NCBI GenBank assembly: GCA_013350335.1
Contig: CM023534.1
Location: forward strand, 11,313,542 to 11,377,541
Length of the DNA stretch: 64,000 bases
DNA from: Chimonanthus salicifolius
Lineage: Eukaryota > Streptophyta > Magnoliopsida > Laurales > Calycanthaceae
Direction of reading: 5' to 3'
Below are positions 1 to 13,700 of this stretch, in pieces. Numbering within the stretch: position 1 is the first letter of the stretch; every line of letters begins with the position of its first letter. A program made the translations under genes and the position numbers. Below the pieces are notes generated by a model. That model worked only from the letters and a program-made list of their open reading frames with translations. It ran no database searches and was not told where the DNA came from.

Positions 1-380
1 ACTGTGGTCTCCATGTTCACAGGGAGAGCAACATAGGAGGTAGAACCATATGTGAGAAGTTCAATAGTTGTGAAGGAACAATTCTGTTTATTTCTTACTC
101 AAAGCATAAAAATATTTGCCATAATGATTTAAACCTACTCTTCAATTCTAACCTTTGAAAATGGTTAAATATTTAAACTATTTTTCTAGGCATAGTTTAA
201 ACTATGCTCCTATCGAGGTCATGCATTGCTTGAAAGTTAATTTTTGGAGTACGTTTGCTATTGTGATGGTAAATAAGAGGTGCTACTCTCATTACTTTTT
301 TATAGGTGGCTTTCTTGTCGGGTAGCATATAATTCTTTTTCTGTTAACTAGCATGTATTGATTATGCTGCTTTGGTTTAG

Positions 381-1044
381 TGAACCGTATGTTACAGAAG
401 ATGAGTTGAAGTTGATGCTTCGAGGAGCAGAGTTGAGTGGGGCGATAGAAGAGGAAGAACAGGTGTGAATAATTGTTGGTTTTTAATCTATGCTATGTTG
501 CCCTCTTCTTGCTTCTAATTGTTACTGCAATTATTCCCCCTCCTTTTTGATTAATGAAGTTATCTTTCAAAAAAAAAAAAATCATGGAGAAGCTACTTTT
601 TTTTTGAGAGGTAAAAAAAGATTTTATTAAAAAAGAAGTACAACAACTGAAAGTAGAACAAAGGAGATCTAAAAGGATTAGACCAAAGATAAAAAATCAA
701 TAAAAAAGCTACAACATGTCATAATCCCACGTGCGCCCCCCCCCCCCCCCCCCCCCCCCAGGGTTTTAGGAGGGCGAGGCGTAAGCATATCTTGGCAATA
801 TGACTACAGACCGCCGAGGTGGGCTCGAGGTTTCCTTGGGTCTCAAAAAAAAAAATTAAAAAATAACATGTCATAATCCCACGTAAGTAACAAGAAGTAC
901 ACCCTAGGTCCCAATCCTCAAATACAAAAAACCCCAGATGCTGGATTATTGATTCCATTTTTGGTAAGGAAATCTGCCACACCATTTGCTGAGCTACTTA
1001 GGTAGAAAAAGAAAAAAAGCAAAAGCTTTTCTCATCATCATCAT

Positions 1045-1085
<41 letters not shown>

Positions 1086-4000
1086 CTTCAATTTTTCTTT
1101 CTAGTCATTGAGGCCTTTCTTTGTTTATAAAATATGAATTGTTCCATAAAGCCACTAGTTCCATCTGTCTACGGTCGATTTTCTGTGTTATTCTCTTCTA
1201 TTCTATCCTATAAAAAACCATACCCTCCTTTTCCCTACAATCTAAAATATGAATCTTTCTATGCCTAGAATATTATGTTATTGGGCAATTTTCAGTTTTA
1301 AAGTCATGGTGTTGGATGTCAGGAAGCACCAGAATTTGTAACAAAAACAACAGTGGACATTTTAAGAGTTGGATGAAAATTTCATGTATAACATAATGTG
1401 AGTGTTTATATTGTATGACATTTCCTTCAATAATGTGAGATGATTAGTGAATGGAGTGGCATACTTCCTAGCTAAAATGGAATGTCCACGGATAGTTTGT
1501 TATTCATTTCAAACTAGACTAAAGGCTTCAAATTTATAGGAGTGACAAATGTATCTTGATCTATCTCCTTTTGTTACAGGGAATTGTACGAATGGCAATG
1601 CAGTTCCAAAACCTAAAGCCAAAGAAACTTGGCGTGAGAAAAATAGGGCTTGAGCATTAATTCATAGCCTGATTGTTAATTGAGCTTAGGTTCGTCCATA
1701 TAAAAGAAACCCGTTTTAAAATTGGGTTGGGTTTCAACATGCCAATGCTTAGGCCTGAAGCTCATTACATGGCCCAAATTTCTCATGTATATTTTTATAT
1801 TTAAATAAATAAAAAAAGCAATGGTAGGGATTGAAAGTAGATTGTTGAGCTACAAGTCGACAAAATTTCAGCCCAAAATTCAATTTATAAATACTTGATT
1901 TTAGTAGTCAAAACTACTAGGCATCATCAAGTCTACTTTCAATCCCCACAATTGATTTTTAATAGTTGTAATATTTTTTTTTTAAATAAAGAGAAAATTG
2001 ACTAGGTACTGTGACACATTCCTAATATCATACAAGTTTAGTATCTTACTCGGGCTTTTCCTTGGGTTTGTTCTTGAGGGCATATATCAAGCTTGTGTTG
2101 GGCTCGGGCTTCTATGTTCGAAATCAGACTTGGGCTTGTGCAGCATAAGCCCGGCTCGATGCCATCCCTAGGGATTTGGCATCCATCTTGGTTGCTAATC
2201 TTGAAAATATTCTATACGCTTCTTAGTTGAAAATTTCTTCTTCACATTTAAAAAAAAACAGAGTCGAGAAAGAAAGAAAAAACATTGTATGGAATGTATT
2301 ACAAAAATATGTACTTGTATGTTTATAAAGAAATGCAAAAATATGTGAAATGAGTGCCTATCTTGGCACACATGGTCTATCCTTTTTTCCCCCTTCAGTA
2401 ATAGGTTTGACACTGCTAAATGTTGGTCACGTTATCATTTTCTTATTTTTTAGAAATCAATATCGCAGCATAAGTTCATTATTAAGTGATGAACCCAAAG
2501 AAATGTGTTTTTGTACTTTCTAATTATTTTCTGTGTGCTTAGGATGTGTTGGACTTCTTTGTCAACCTTAGATGATGCTTTCTTTTGTCACATGAAGATT
2601 GGTTTGTCTCTGCAATAACTAATGAAGCCCTTTTTGCAGGACATGATTGAAAATGTGTTAGAGATAAAAGACACACATGTCAGGGAGGTGATGACACCTT
2701 TGGTAGATGTTGTTGCGATAGATGCTAGTGCAACACTTGTTGATTTCCAGAACTTATGGGTGACTCATCAATATTCAAGGTATTCAGACATGTAGTTGCT
2801 GTCGAATCATTATAAACTCCAGATTTATTCAATGCAGTCTCAAATGCTCAATGGACATATTGCTAGGGTCCCTGTTTTTGAGCAGCGTATCGACAATATA
2901 GTTGGTATTGCATATGCAATGGACATGCTGGAATATGTTGAGAAGGTAAGCTTGAGTTCAGTTTTGTCCCTGACTTAATATTTGCTCACTATCAGGCATT
3001 TTCTTTTGGTATAATGTTTAGAATTGTGTACCACTCTTCCGTAGCATGGTGTAATATGATTTCTCTGATTATGAAGGTTGATCAACTAGAAAGCTCTACT
3101 GTGGGAGAACTTGCTCACAAGCCGGCATACTTTGTGCCTGGTAATTCTCTTTTATGTATCATCAAGTAACTTTTAAACCCATTTTGGTGCACTTATTGGA
3201 AATCCATTTTTGTGCAGTTCAACTTTTTTCCATGGGTTTGGAATTTCACATCTTTGACTCAAACAGCTAATAGATCAATTTTATGTTTAGAAATGATGAT
3301 TGGATTTGCAGATGCTCTGTTCAAGCTTTGTTTTTTCTGCAGTTGATTTTACTCATTTTCAGAAGGATGATGACAATTTGGTGAGATCGCAGATTCAATG
3401 TCAGTTTGGAATCTTCTGCGTGAATTCCGGATCAGGAAGGTTCACATGGCCATTGTTCTAAATGAATATGGTGGAGCCGTGGGAGTACGTTTGCGTTCCA
3501 TTTGTTCTTCCCTGTTATTAGAAGCTCAAATTTACTTATTATAACTGTTTTATTAATTTCCTCATTTGTACTTTGTAAAATTTCAGTGACTGATCACTTA
3601 CATGCATACCATGATTGAAGTGTTAACATGGCTAGTTCGTTCTAGTCACCTCATGTTTTCTGTTTGACCTCAAGCACAACTTTGATTGAGACTACAACTC
3701 TAAATGTGCTCTTTTTACTCATGCTTCTTTTAAGCAAGTGGCATTTGTTCCTTACTACTTCCAGACTTATCAAAGAATAGCTAAAGTGTAATGAGTAAAT
3801 GCACGGTGAGGGAATGGCAAATTGGCAAGGCAATTTGGTGACCTTCAATTTTAATTCACTAGGCAACCAAACACCTTCTGCTAAGAAACTCTCAAGGATG
3901 AAGGTTTTTGTGGGACAGCTGCATGTAACAAAATTGTAATTTTGGACAATTTAAGTGCCAGATTTTGCACATCTAACATTTGTTTCATGTGTGATTCCAC

Positions 4001-6879
4001 AGAGAAATTAAATTTTATCATCTTCGTATCGATTGTCGATCTTGTTGTGATAATAGTTTGGAACTTCTGAAGCCCAAGGGGTTGGCCTGATGGTCTGGGC
4101 GCAAGACTTCATGATTGAGGTCTTGGGTTTGATTCAGGACCAACCCCAATGAAGGGCCACTCCCCATGGGGTTCTTCGATGGCGAAGAACCTGGTGTGTG
4201 CGTGTAGGGAGGTGTGCACATGCCGTGTAGGGAGGTGTGCACATGCCCTGAAGGATTAGTCGGGTGAGACGCCTGGTCACCTTCGGTCATTAAAGAAAAG
4301 GTTCGGAACTTCTGCAGGATTTTCTTATTCTTGCAAAGGTCTCCTCTTCTCAAAGAATAATAGAATGGTTTTTCATTCCTGGTCACTGAATCTATTTTCT
4401 GGGTAATCTGGTTGGGTTTTCCAAGGGAAGTTCCTCTCTCAAGGGTGATCTGCATTGGGCTGTGTGCAACTACATTTTCATGATTGATCTATGACTGAAG
4501 CTTTGGTGGATTTTTGTAGTATCAGAAACTACGCTTAGGCTGCATCTGTTTTGGGTTCCCAAACATGAGCTCCATTTGTCTTTAGATGTGCTGCCTATAG
4601 TTGTTCATTTGATTTCCTCATCCTTGTTTTCCAGGGGCCTTGTTCTTTTCTGATTTTTTTTCCTACTTCAGTATCTACCTTTCTTTACTACTTCTTCTTC
4701 TTTTCTCTCTAGCCTGTCTTTTCCCCCTTATAAATTCTTTTGTTGTTCATCTATATATAATTACACAGCCACAAACATGTGCCATATACCTAACCTGTGT
4801 AGCTGAGTGATGCTTTTGGCTGACCAAAACCTTGTTGCTACTATGTAGGCTAACTTCTAATATTCAATTTCATGTGATTCAATATCCATTGTACTTGGTG
4901 TTTCTTGTAGTAAATTAGCATTATAATATCTGTTGCATTAAAAAAGATTTTAGTTTACTTTTCCAGCTGGGGATTCTCATATTTACTCTAAAATCTTATG
5001 CATTTATTAGAGCTATTTCTCTTTCATCTTTTGGTGGAGCAGATAGTCACCCTGGAGGATGTTGTTGAGGAAATTGTTGGTGAAATATTTGATGAAAATG
5101 ATTCGAAGGTAAATGCTCTTTTCTGGTCTTTTAATGTGTTCCTCCCTGCAAATTTCGACTAGACTTCATTACTTTTTTCAATCATGTATAACCTCATTTA
5201 CATCACTGCCATGTTGAGTGTTATGGTATTTAACATACTCAGACAAAGGACCATAACTAGACAAAGCCAAATTCAGGCTTAAAATGCTGTGTTTATGAAA
5301 TTTGACTTGTATGTGCGCCATACCACAGTTGGAAAGTGCTCTATATCATGACACGAAGATTTTAGGTCCTGGTCATGTTACCGTTCAAAAAGAAAAAGAA
5401 AAAGAAAAAGGTGACTCAGGAGAAAAACTAATGACACTTAGCACATGGAAGGATTCTTTAGTTTCATTAATAGGAATGAGTTGATTGGCCTCACATTAGC
5501 TAATGAATACTTCCATTATGAATTTATGATGAATTGATGATCATCGACAACAATGGAACTGCCTTGAAGTATCTTAGAGTTTACATTTTATTAGCTCTTA
5601 AAGTTAAGACTTGAGAAAAATCATGATATCGTTGGTGAAACTTTGGAATGATGGTATTGCTCATAAAAAAAAAACTTTGTAATGATGGTGTCATGGCTCC
5701 CATGACACAGGTTCCCTATGAAATATGGGATGATTGCATAAGAATATCCAAAATATAATTCGTGTGTCATGATAAGTTGGAAATACTGTTGAGTTAAATG
5801 AAAAGTTATTCCTTGGGAGGTGAACCATAAGGAGTTGGGAAGTATTTCAAAATTGACTCTCCACACAAATGACAAGTGGTTATTTGATGATGGTTTGTCT
5901 CTGATGTGATGCATGGCCTTTGGAGTCGAGGTCGTTTTCTGGTATTTTTTGTATGTTCTTGATATGTGCTATTTTATTTTCTTCTGTTTTTCTTTTCATG
6001 TGCCTATTTTGGTAAAAATGTCAATTATCATTTTAAAAATTGTAATAATGAATAGGATAAAGTATATAATATGGTAGATTTGATGTTGCAGGATAATAAT
6101 AGCAAGCACACTTTTTACTAACAATCTTTTTGAAATGCTATTTAACCTTAAAATAGGTATGTGTCCTTGCCTAACCATGGCTGAGGTGTGCATGGAAAGT
6201 CATCCGAAAGTGATTGAAGTGTACATGTGCAGTACTCATACATATCTGTGATGGATATTTAGACCCCAATGAAGTGCCTATAGCATGTCCTCTCCTTTTG
6301 TTTTTATCTTGAACAAGTTCTAGTTGATGACTTAAAAAAAGTTCTACTTGATGATCATTTGATTTAAAACACTAGTTTTCAACATGTGGTAAACCTTAGT
6401 TCCTACATGTTTTTTCTGTGTGTTTTAGGTGTAGCTAAAATCTTTTCTTTAGAAGTTTGTTTGCTTGATTATTGACCTCATATTTCCTTTTGAAAATGTA
6501 ACCATGTAATTATATATTTCATTTATTTAAACACTTTAGTCATCTACTTTTGTTGTGTAACAGGAGGAGATCCAGAAAAAAACAGGTTACGTTGTAATGC
6601 GAGCTGATGGGATTTTTGACGTTGATGCAAATACAACAATTGACCAGCTCTCAGAAGACCTAAATATCAAAATGCCAGAGGTTTGTGAATTTATACGTTA
6701 TAATGGACTAATTAACTTGGACCATCTTTTTGACGTTGTGATTAGTGCTCATGTTTAAAACTCCTTTTAATTGAAAAAGGTGAAATTACTTGAGCAAATT
6801 CTACTAAGGTGTTACCTTTCACAAAAAAAATCTACTAAGATGTTGGTTGATTAAAGAATGTCATGAAGAATAACATTCT

Positions 6880-6920
<41 letters not shown>

Positions 6921-9900
6921 GTTGGTTGATTAAAGAATGTCATGAAGAATAACATTCTGTTCTCTCTCTCTCAAAGGATTTCCCAGTTTATCTCGCCTAC
7001 TATTTTTTTTTAACCAAATAGATCACATCACTGCATGAAGAATCATTACTGCATTATTGAAGTGTTGATCCTAATCAATAAAATAAGGGTGTAGTTGTGC
7101 TAGCCACCACATTTCCAGACTCTACCTGCCATTTTAAATCTTACCTGTCCTACTTGGCCCAAAAAATACCTGGTTCAATCCAGCCTAAGGCCAATGTTGT
7201 AGCTCAGCCCAGCCTGATAAGTCCCACCTCAAATGAAATATATAGAGAAAAAAAATAATTTACAGAAAAAGTCCCAAGGAATGGGCTGTTTCTATTATGA
7301 AAACCATAAATCAGGTAGGGTTGGACTTGATCAATGGGCAGAGTACCAGCAGGCATGCACCTAGCCCAGTCCTTGACGGGCTAAAATTTCAGCCTTACCT
7401 TGCCAACACCCATATTTTTGTCCCAAGCCTGTCCTCCAATAAGCAGTATCTGGTTTAGTTTCAGCCTAGCCCAACCCACTTGTGACATTTAGATCTTAGT
7501 GTTTTAATTAAAATTCTTACTTTTCTTGTTTTTTCATATCTTAGATGTAACGACCCGTCCTGTTAGCATGATATTGTTCGCTCTAGGCTTCACACGGCCC
7601 GCACGACTTTCAATTGGCGAGCCAACTCACTGTTGCTCCCAAAAGGCCTCATGCTAGAAGAAGGAAGGCTACCACTTAAATACCAAAGAATTTCCAAAAC
7701 AACTAGCAATGTGAGACTTTTTTTCTCCTCCACACTATAGACCTCCTCTAGGGTGGGGTATTACAATCTACCCCCCTTAAAGCCAGAGCCGTCCTCGGCT
7801 TTGCACAAACAACAACCAAGCCCACAATTGAACCATTCTCTGATACTATTTGTAACGACCCATCCCGCTAGCATGATATTATCCGCTCTGGACCTCACAC
7901 ACGGCCCACACAGCTTTCAGTTGGTGAGCCAACCCACTGTTGCTCCCAAAAGGCCTCATGCTAGAAGGAGGAAGGCTACCACTTAGATACCAGAGAATTT
8001 CCAAAACAACTAGCAATGTGGGACTTTTTGCTCCTCCACACTATAGACCTCCTCTGGGGCGGGGTATTACAATCTACTCCCCTTAAAACCAGAGCCGTTC
8101 CCGGCTTTGCACAAACAACAACCAAGCGCACAATTGAATCATTCTCTGATACCATTTGTAACGACCCATCCCGCTAGTATAATATTGTCCGCTCTGGGCC
8201 TCACACACTGCCCGCACGGCTTTCAATTGGCGAATCAACCCACTGTTGCTCTCAAAAGGCTTCATGCTAGAAGGAGGAAGGCTACGACTTATATACCAGA
8301 GAATTTCCAAAGCAACTAGCAATGTGGGACTTTTTTTCTCCTCCACACTATAGACCTCCTCTGGGGTGGGATATTACATTAGACCACACATTTCTTTAAA
8401 TCTTTACCTGAGAGACAAAATTCCCATCTGTTAAATTCTTTGAACTAACATTAAGAGGTGAAACTCCCACCCTATTCCTATGCGTGCATCTTCTCCATGT
8501 GTTTGTGCATGTGCTCTCTCTTTCCATCTCCTTCTCCCTGTGTGTGTGGTGTCTTGTGGCAGTCAGTGTATCCTTCATTCATTTAAGCAAGTACCCACAT
8601 GCAAAATTAAATACACTTATTTGATAGCTGTTGGATATTATTATATTTATTGATTTTGGATGCATGTAACCCTGTAAGCTACACTTAAATGATTCAAGAG
8701 TTATTGTTGGGTGCATACACAAGGGTGATGATTTTTGCATGTCACTGATGTGGAGGTCTTAACGATGTTATCTTTGGGCCAACCTCTATTAGATCTCATC
8801 AATTTTTTAGTTTTAATTTTCCACTTATCCTGTCAAAAATCACATTCATTAATTCTTTATAAATAATATTCTTGATCACTTGACTGTTTATAATGTCTTT
8901 ACTATTATTTCATCAATCCATTTGACCTTGTACGCGATACTCTTAACATTTCAATTCTTCATATTGGGTTGTTTCTAGCCTCCTATGTATGGTTGGTTAT
9001 CTTAAACAACATCCCCTCATCTTTCATTGATTATGGATTCTTTAGATCTCCTCTAATGCACTCATTTCTGGTCCCATCTTTTAACTTATGCATCCTATTA
9101 CCATTATTTTACCTACCTGTCTTTTCCTCATCCAAGACTTAGCTCCATACAACACAGACGTCTGACTGCCATCTTATAAAATTGCCCCTTCAGTCAGCAC
9201 ATTGTGGAATGTATTGTACAGTTTTACATTTTTTAGACTTTTTTTTTTGCAATTCTTTACTACTATCGGTACAATTAAGTACTCTAGATTAATACCATTC
9301 TAAAACATCTGTTTTTTATTTTGTAATAAAAAGGACCTCTTGAACTGTTTTTGTTATCATTTGCGAGGCGTCATTCCATGTTTTTGATGTTTTGCAGGGT
9401 CATCAATACGAGACGGTATCTGGTTTTATTTGTGAGGCATTTGGTTATATTCCTAGATCAGGTGAGAGTATCAAGGTGGTGCTTGAAAAGGCAAACTTTG
9501 AAGAGAATAGTGAATACACCGACACAGAATCTGATCGTCAAGATCAGAAGGAAAAGCATCAAATCTATAAACTTGTGGTATGCTCTATCTTGCTATCTTT
9601 GGCTGACTTTTCCGAAGTACATGATACTTTGCTTGATGGTTCATTGTGGGGGTGTCAGTATGAATATGGTTTATCTTTTTAATGATTTAATTAGCATATT
9701 GAGGATTCTGTTTGCTGGACTGGGGGGTCAGAAGTTTCTTGCAAGTGGAAATTGTTTCCAAGGAATTTGTGGTAAAGAGAAGTTCTAATGTTTCACAGAT
9801 ATTCTAAATTTCTAGTTCTGCATCAAAGTTTCAGGAGTTTAGTTGTTCAACTGAAACCATAGTCCAAATTCTATTGAGATATTATAACCTGAGAGGGATC

Positions 9901-10726
9901 TCCCCTTTGACATTGTTGTTGTCATCAGCGTCATTTAATCCTCTGTAGACCATGACTATTCTTATTTTTTATCGCAAATGTCTAGCTAGTTACCTAGTCA
10001 ACAACTTTGTACTTGTGAAGACCTGGAATTACTGAGTTTGGAGAACTCTGAACTTGGACTCAACTCATTCAACGTAATATTGATCTGGGCAGGTCCTTGT
10101 GGTGAATGGGTGGGTCTTTTTAATATTTATTCTATATCCTTCAAAAATACATTAAATATTCAGTACATATTAATCTTATTTTATATCGTTGGAAAATGTA
10201 TAGAATATACATAAAATGATTTTTTTAGGAAATGAGACGTTTTTTCTTTACCATTTTATGTTGAAAATCATTTCGGCTAAAAAATTAGTTGTGGTAAAAA
10301 ATCAGAAAAGGATGAACAATAGAATTCATGAATTTGGATATTGCATTGCATTCACAATGTGCACCATGCATTACATAACATATCTTATCTTTAACACATT
10401 TTGGACCATTTATTTCTGGGTTTACTGCTATATATGTTGTCAGGACACATTTGCCGTTCTAATGTATGGCTAGGGTTTCGTGTTTAATAGACAAATATGT
10501 GTGTAACTTCACATAAAAATGGGTTCCTGCTTGTCTACCTCCCTCTATTACAAAGTTCCAATCTCGTAAATTTTTTTAACCTCCATCTATTCCAAGTTTC
10601 ATTAGCATCTCTTATTTTGTTGATTTTATTGTTGTTTGACCTTTTCTTTTACCTCCGTTTCTTCAAAGTTCTAATCTGTCACTTTTTTTTGAGCGGTTTA
10701 CTTCACCTCTATTTATTCCAAGTTAG

Positions 10727-10762
<36 letters not shown>

Positions 10763-13700
10763 TGTATCTATTAATTTTTCGAGTTATCATGTAGACTGTC
10801 ATGACACAGATGAGTAAGCTTCTTCTTCCTTTCTTTCATTCTTCTTCTTCTTCTTTGCAAAATTAAGCTCCTACTTCGTTCTCTTTATTTTTTTTTCCAT
10901 TAATTTTTTTCAGGTTTCAAAATTGACCTCACTTTTTTTTTTACCTTAGCAACTCAATGTGTCTTATGACGACTCCAAAAAAACTCACCTAAGTGGTGTT
11001 GATTTTTCAATACTAAATGAGTCACCCCAATTTTGGACTGGGGACTCTTTTAAATGTGTCAACTTGGCATTTATAGATCATTTCTTCGAGTTTTGCAACT
11101 TTTGGAAAACTTTATGCAATTATATGGTCAATTCAGCTGGCTTGGTGAGGGTTTAATTTAAATAGATGTAATGATACCTTGCATATACTGCATATTAAGA
11201 GGAAACTCCATTTCATGATATCAAATTGTTAACATGCATTACTTTCACAACTTTGTAGCCCCTAATATCTTTTAGAGATTTTTTTTTTGAAACGGTAGCT
11301 ATATTAATAATAAACAGGCACCAAAGGTGCGCAAAAGAAAAATGCAAAGCCTGAAAAATAAAAAAGCCACTACCCCTTACATCCAATCAGGAAGAACCCC
11401 CAGAAGCATGGTAGCTAAAAAATTAAGACAAACCAATGTAGTCTTTCTACGCTCTCAAGATGTCAAAAATGGAAAAAATCTGGAAATTCTGCAAGGGAAG
11501 AGGCCCAAGCAACACATTTGGTCTTAACTTTGCAACAAACGTCTTGGGGGCTCTCTATACTATTCCTAAACACCCTATTATTACGTTTCCACCAAAGACA
11601 CCACAAAGTGGCTAAGAGAGCCAGCTGCCATAACACTAAACATCTGGAGGAAACGACCAAGCAAAGGAATCACACAGTCCGGAAGAAGCTGATAGGTCAG
11701 GGTTGAGCTTTGGAAGGCCATATAGCAGGATTCATTATGGGAGCCGAATCACACTGGTTGCTCCAAATGTAAAAGGGCTTCACCGAGAAAGAGCCAAAAG
11801 AGTCAGGCCACGAAAACAAAGAATCCTCCTCTTGGACATGGATCCGAGCAGAGCTGAGAAGCAAGAGATGTGAGAAATCATCCGTTTCTGCATCAGACAA
11901 GTTCCTGCAAAAGCGAATATCCCACACTAACTGGTCACCAAACACCGAGTAGAAACTAGAGATTAAATCATCAGGAGAAAGAGATAACAGTAAGAGAAGG
12001 GAAGCGGCTAGCAAGGGGGGAGGAATCACACCAAGGATCACAAAATCTAAATTGATCTCCATGTCCCACTTTAAAATGGATCCCTTGTTTGAATTTATCC
12101 GCACAAGCTCTGTTGGCCCTATATGTTCCAGAAGCCCCATGCGGAGCAGGATTGATGTCCCAATCACCGTTTCTAATTCTGTACACTTACCAATGACTAA
12201 AGATTTCTAGGGGGCATCGTTGTCAGACCCAATTTGCCACAACCATTTGGTGAAAAGACTGCAAGCTTCAATAGGGAGGCAAACTTGCTGCCATTTGACC
12301 AAATGCTCCTTCTCCTCTTGATCGCCCCATAATATCTGTTAAGAGATTAGTGTCTTGATTCTACACCTCTTGGTTGATTTTTTTTTTTTCCGAATGGTTC
12401 ACCTCTTGGTTGATTTCAGCCTCGTGAAAGTGAACAAGCTGCTAAGTTGAAACTTAATTATGCTTTCAACTTTCTGCCAGAGTTCTATACGCCATTCATC
12501 TTCCTGCTTTTGGCCTGAGTTATATTTTGCATGATGTTGTCCTTGTATAACATGTATATTATCATTGTTGAAGCCTTATCAACAGCTGAGATTACTTTCT
12601 GGAATCTATATTCCACTCTTTACCTTTTTATGTTTTCTTTGAGGTCACCTTTCAAAAAAATGGTTTCTTTGAGGTCTTAAAATCTAATACCTAAGTGATC
12701 CAGCGAAGTAGATGTTGCCAAATTCGTATCCATAATTGACCTTTCCGTCCTAGCCCCAATTGGCCCCGGAAGACATGCTATTATTTTATTCCCTTATTTA
12801 GCATACTTGTAGGAAGATTAATTTAGCCATCCCCTGCAACTTATATAGCTTACCTTGATTAGCCATTCTCATTATCCGAAAGTATGTGTTACTGACTGTT
12901 CTAAGGTGGATCTTTAAAATCTTCTAAAAGCTGATCCACAATTTAAATGACATTATTTTTAGATTTTATTGTTATGTTCCTCCTACAGTGTGCTACTATT
13001 GAAGTTTGATTTCTTAACACACTGAAACTCAATTCTTTTACACAAGTGTTTAACAAGTTTCATGAAGTGTTGGGGGTATTTCCGTCTCTCTCCGAAGTCT
13101 CTTTCTGGGCGGGATTGGTGGTGTTTAAAACATGTGGGGTTGGTGGTGTTTAAAACATGCGGGGTGAGGGGTTAGTTTGAACTGTGATTACCAATACACA
13201 AATGCATGTTTCTGTTGTCAAAATTATGGATGTCAAGTCATTTAGATTTTACAGCTGATAGTTCATTGGGGCATAAATCAAATTTGGTTTCTATTCAGTG
13301 TTAAGAGTACAGGTTGTCTATATGATTTTGCATTTCCAATTGGGCTAAATATGGAACCATGTAAGGATGTCGTCAACCTTCCCTAATCAAATGAATGTTA
13401 GGTATGAACCTGCATTCATTTTTGGAGTGGAAAATGTAGTATCCACTCCATGTCATATATTATTAGTACTCTAATAATAGGTAGTGCAGAATATTAATTT
13501 GTTTTGCCAACTATACAGAAAACTTGTGATGTCGGTTACATCCAAATGCACCTTTGTTCTCATATTGAAGACTTTTGAGTCTTGTTCCCCCACTCACAAA
13601 TGCGCACACACCCAGCCACCTACCCCACCCACACCCACACCCTAAAACCTAGTCCCACCACCCGGGCCGGTCCCTGAGATTTCAGGGGCCCTAGGCGAAC

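Noticed and set aside
4018..4455. A 145-residue open frame on the minus strand
   Set aside because: It is antisense across the SINE at 4070-4300 and its flanks; the sequence has no protein-like pattern.
7753..8346. Overlapping open frames on both strands
   Set aside because: They are translations of the TRIM LTRs, which are non-coding.
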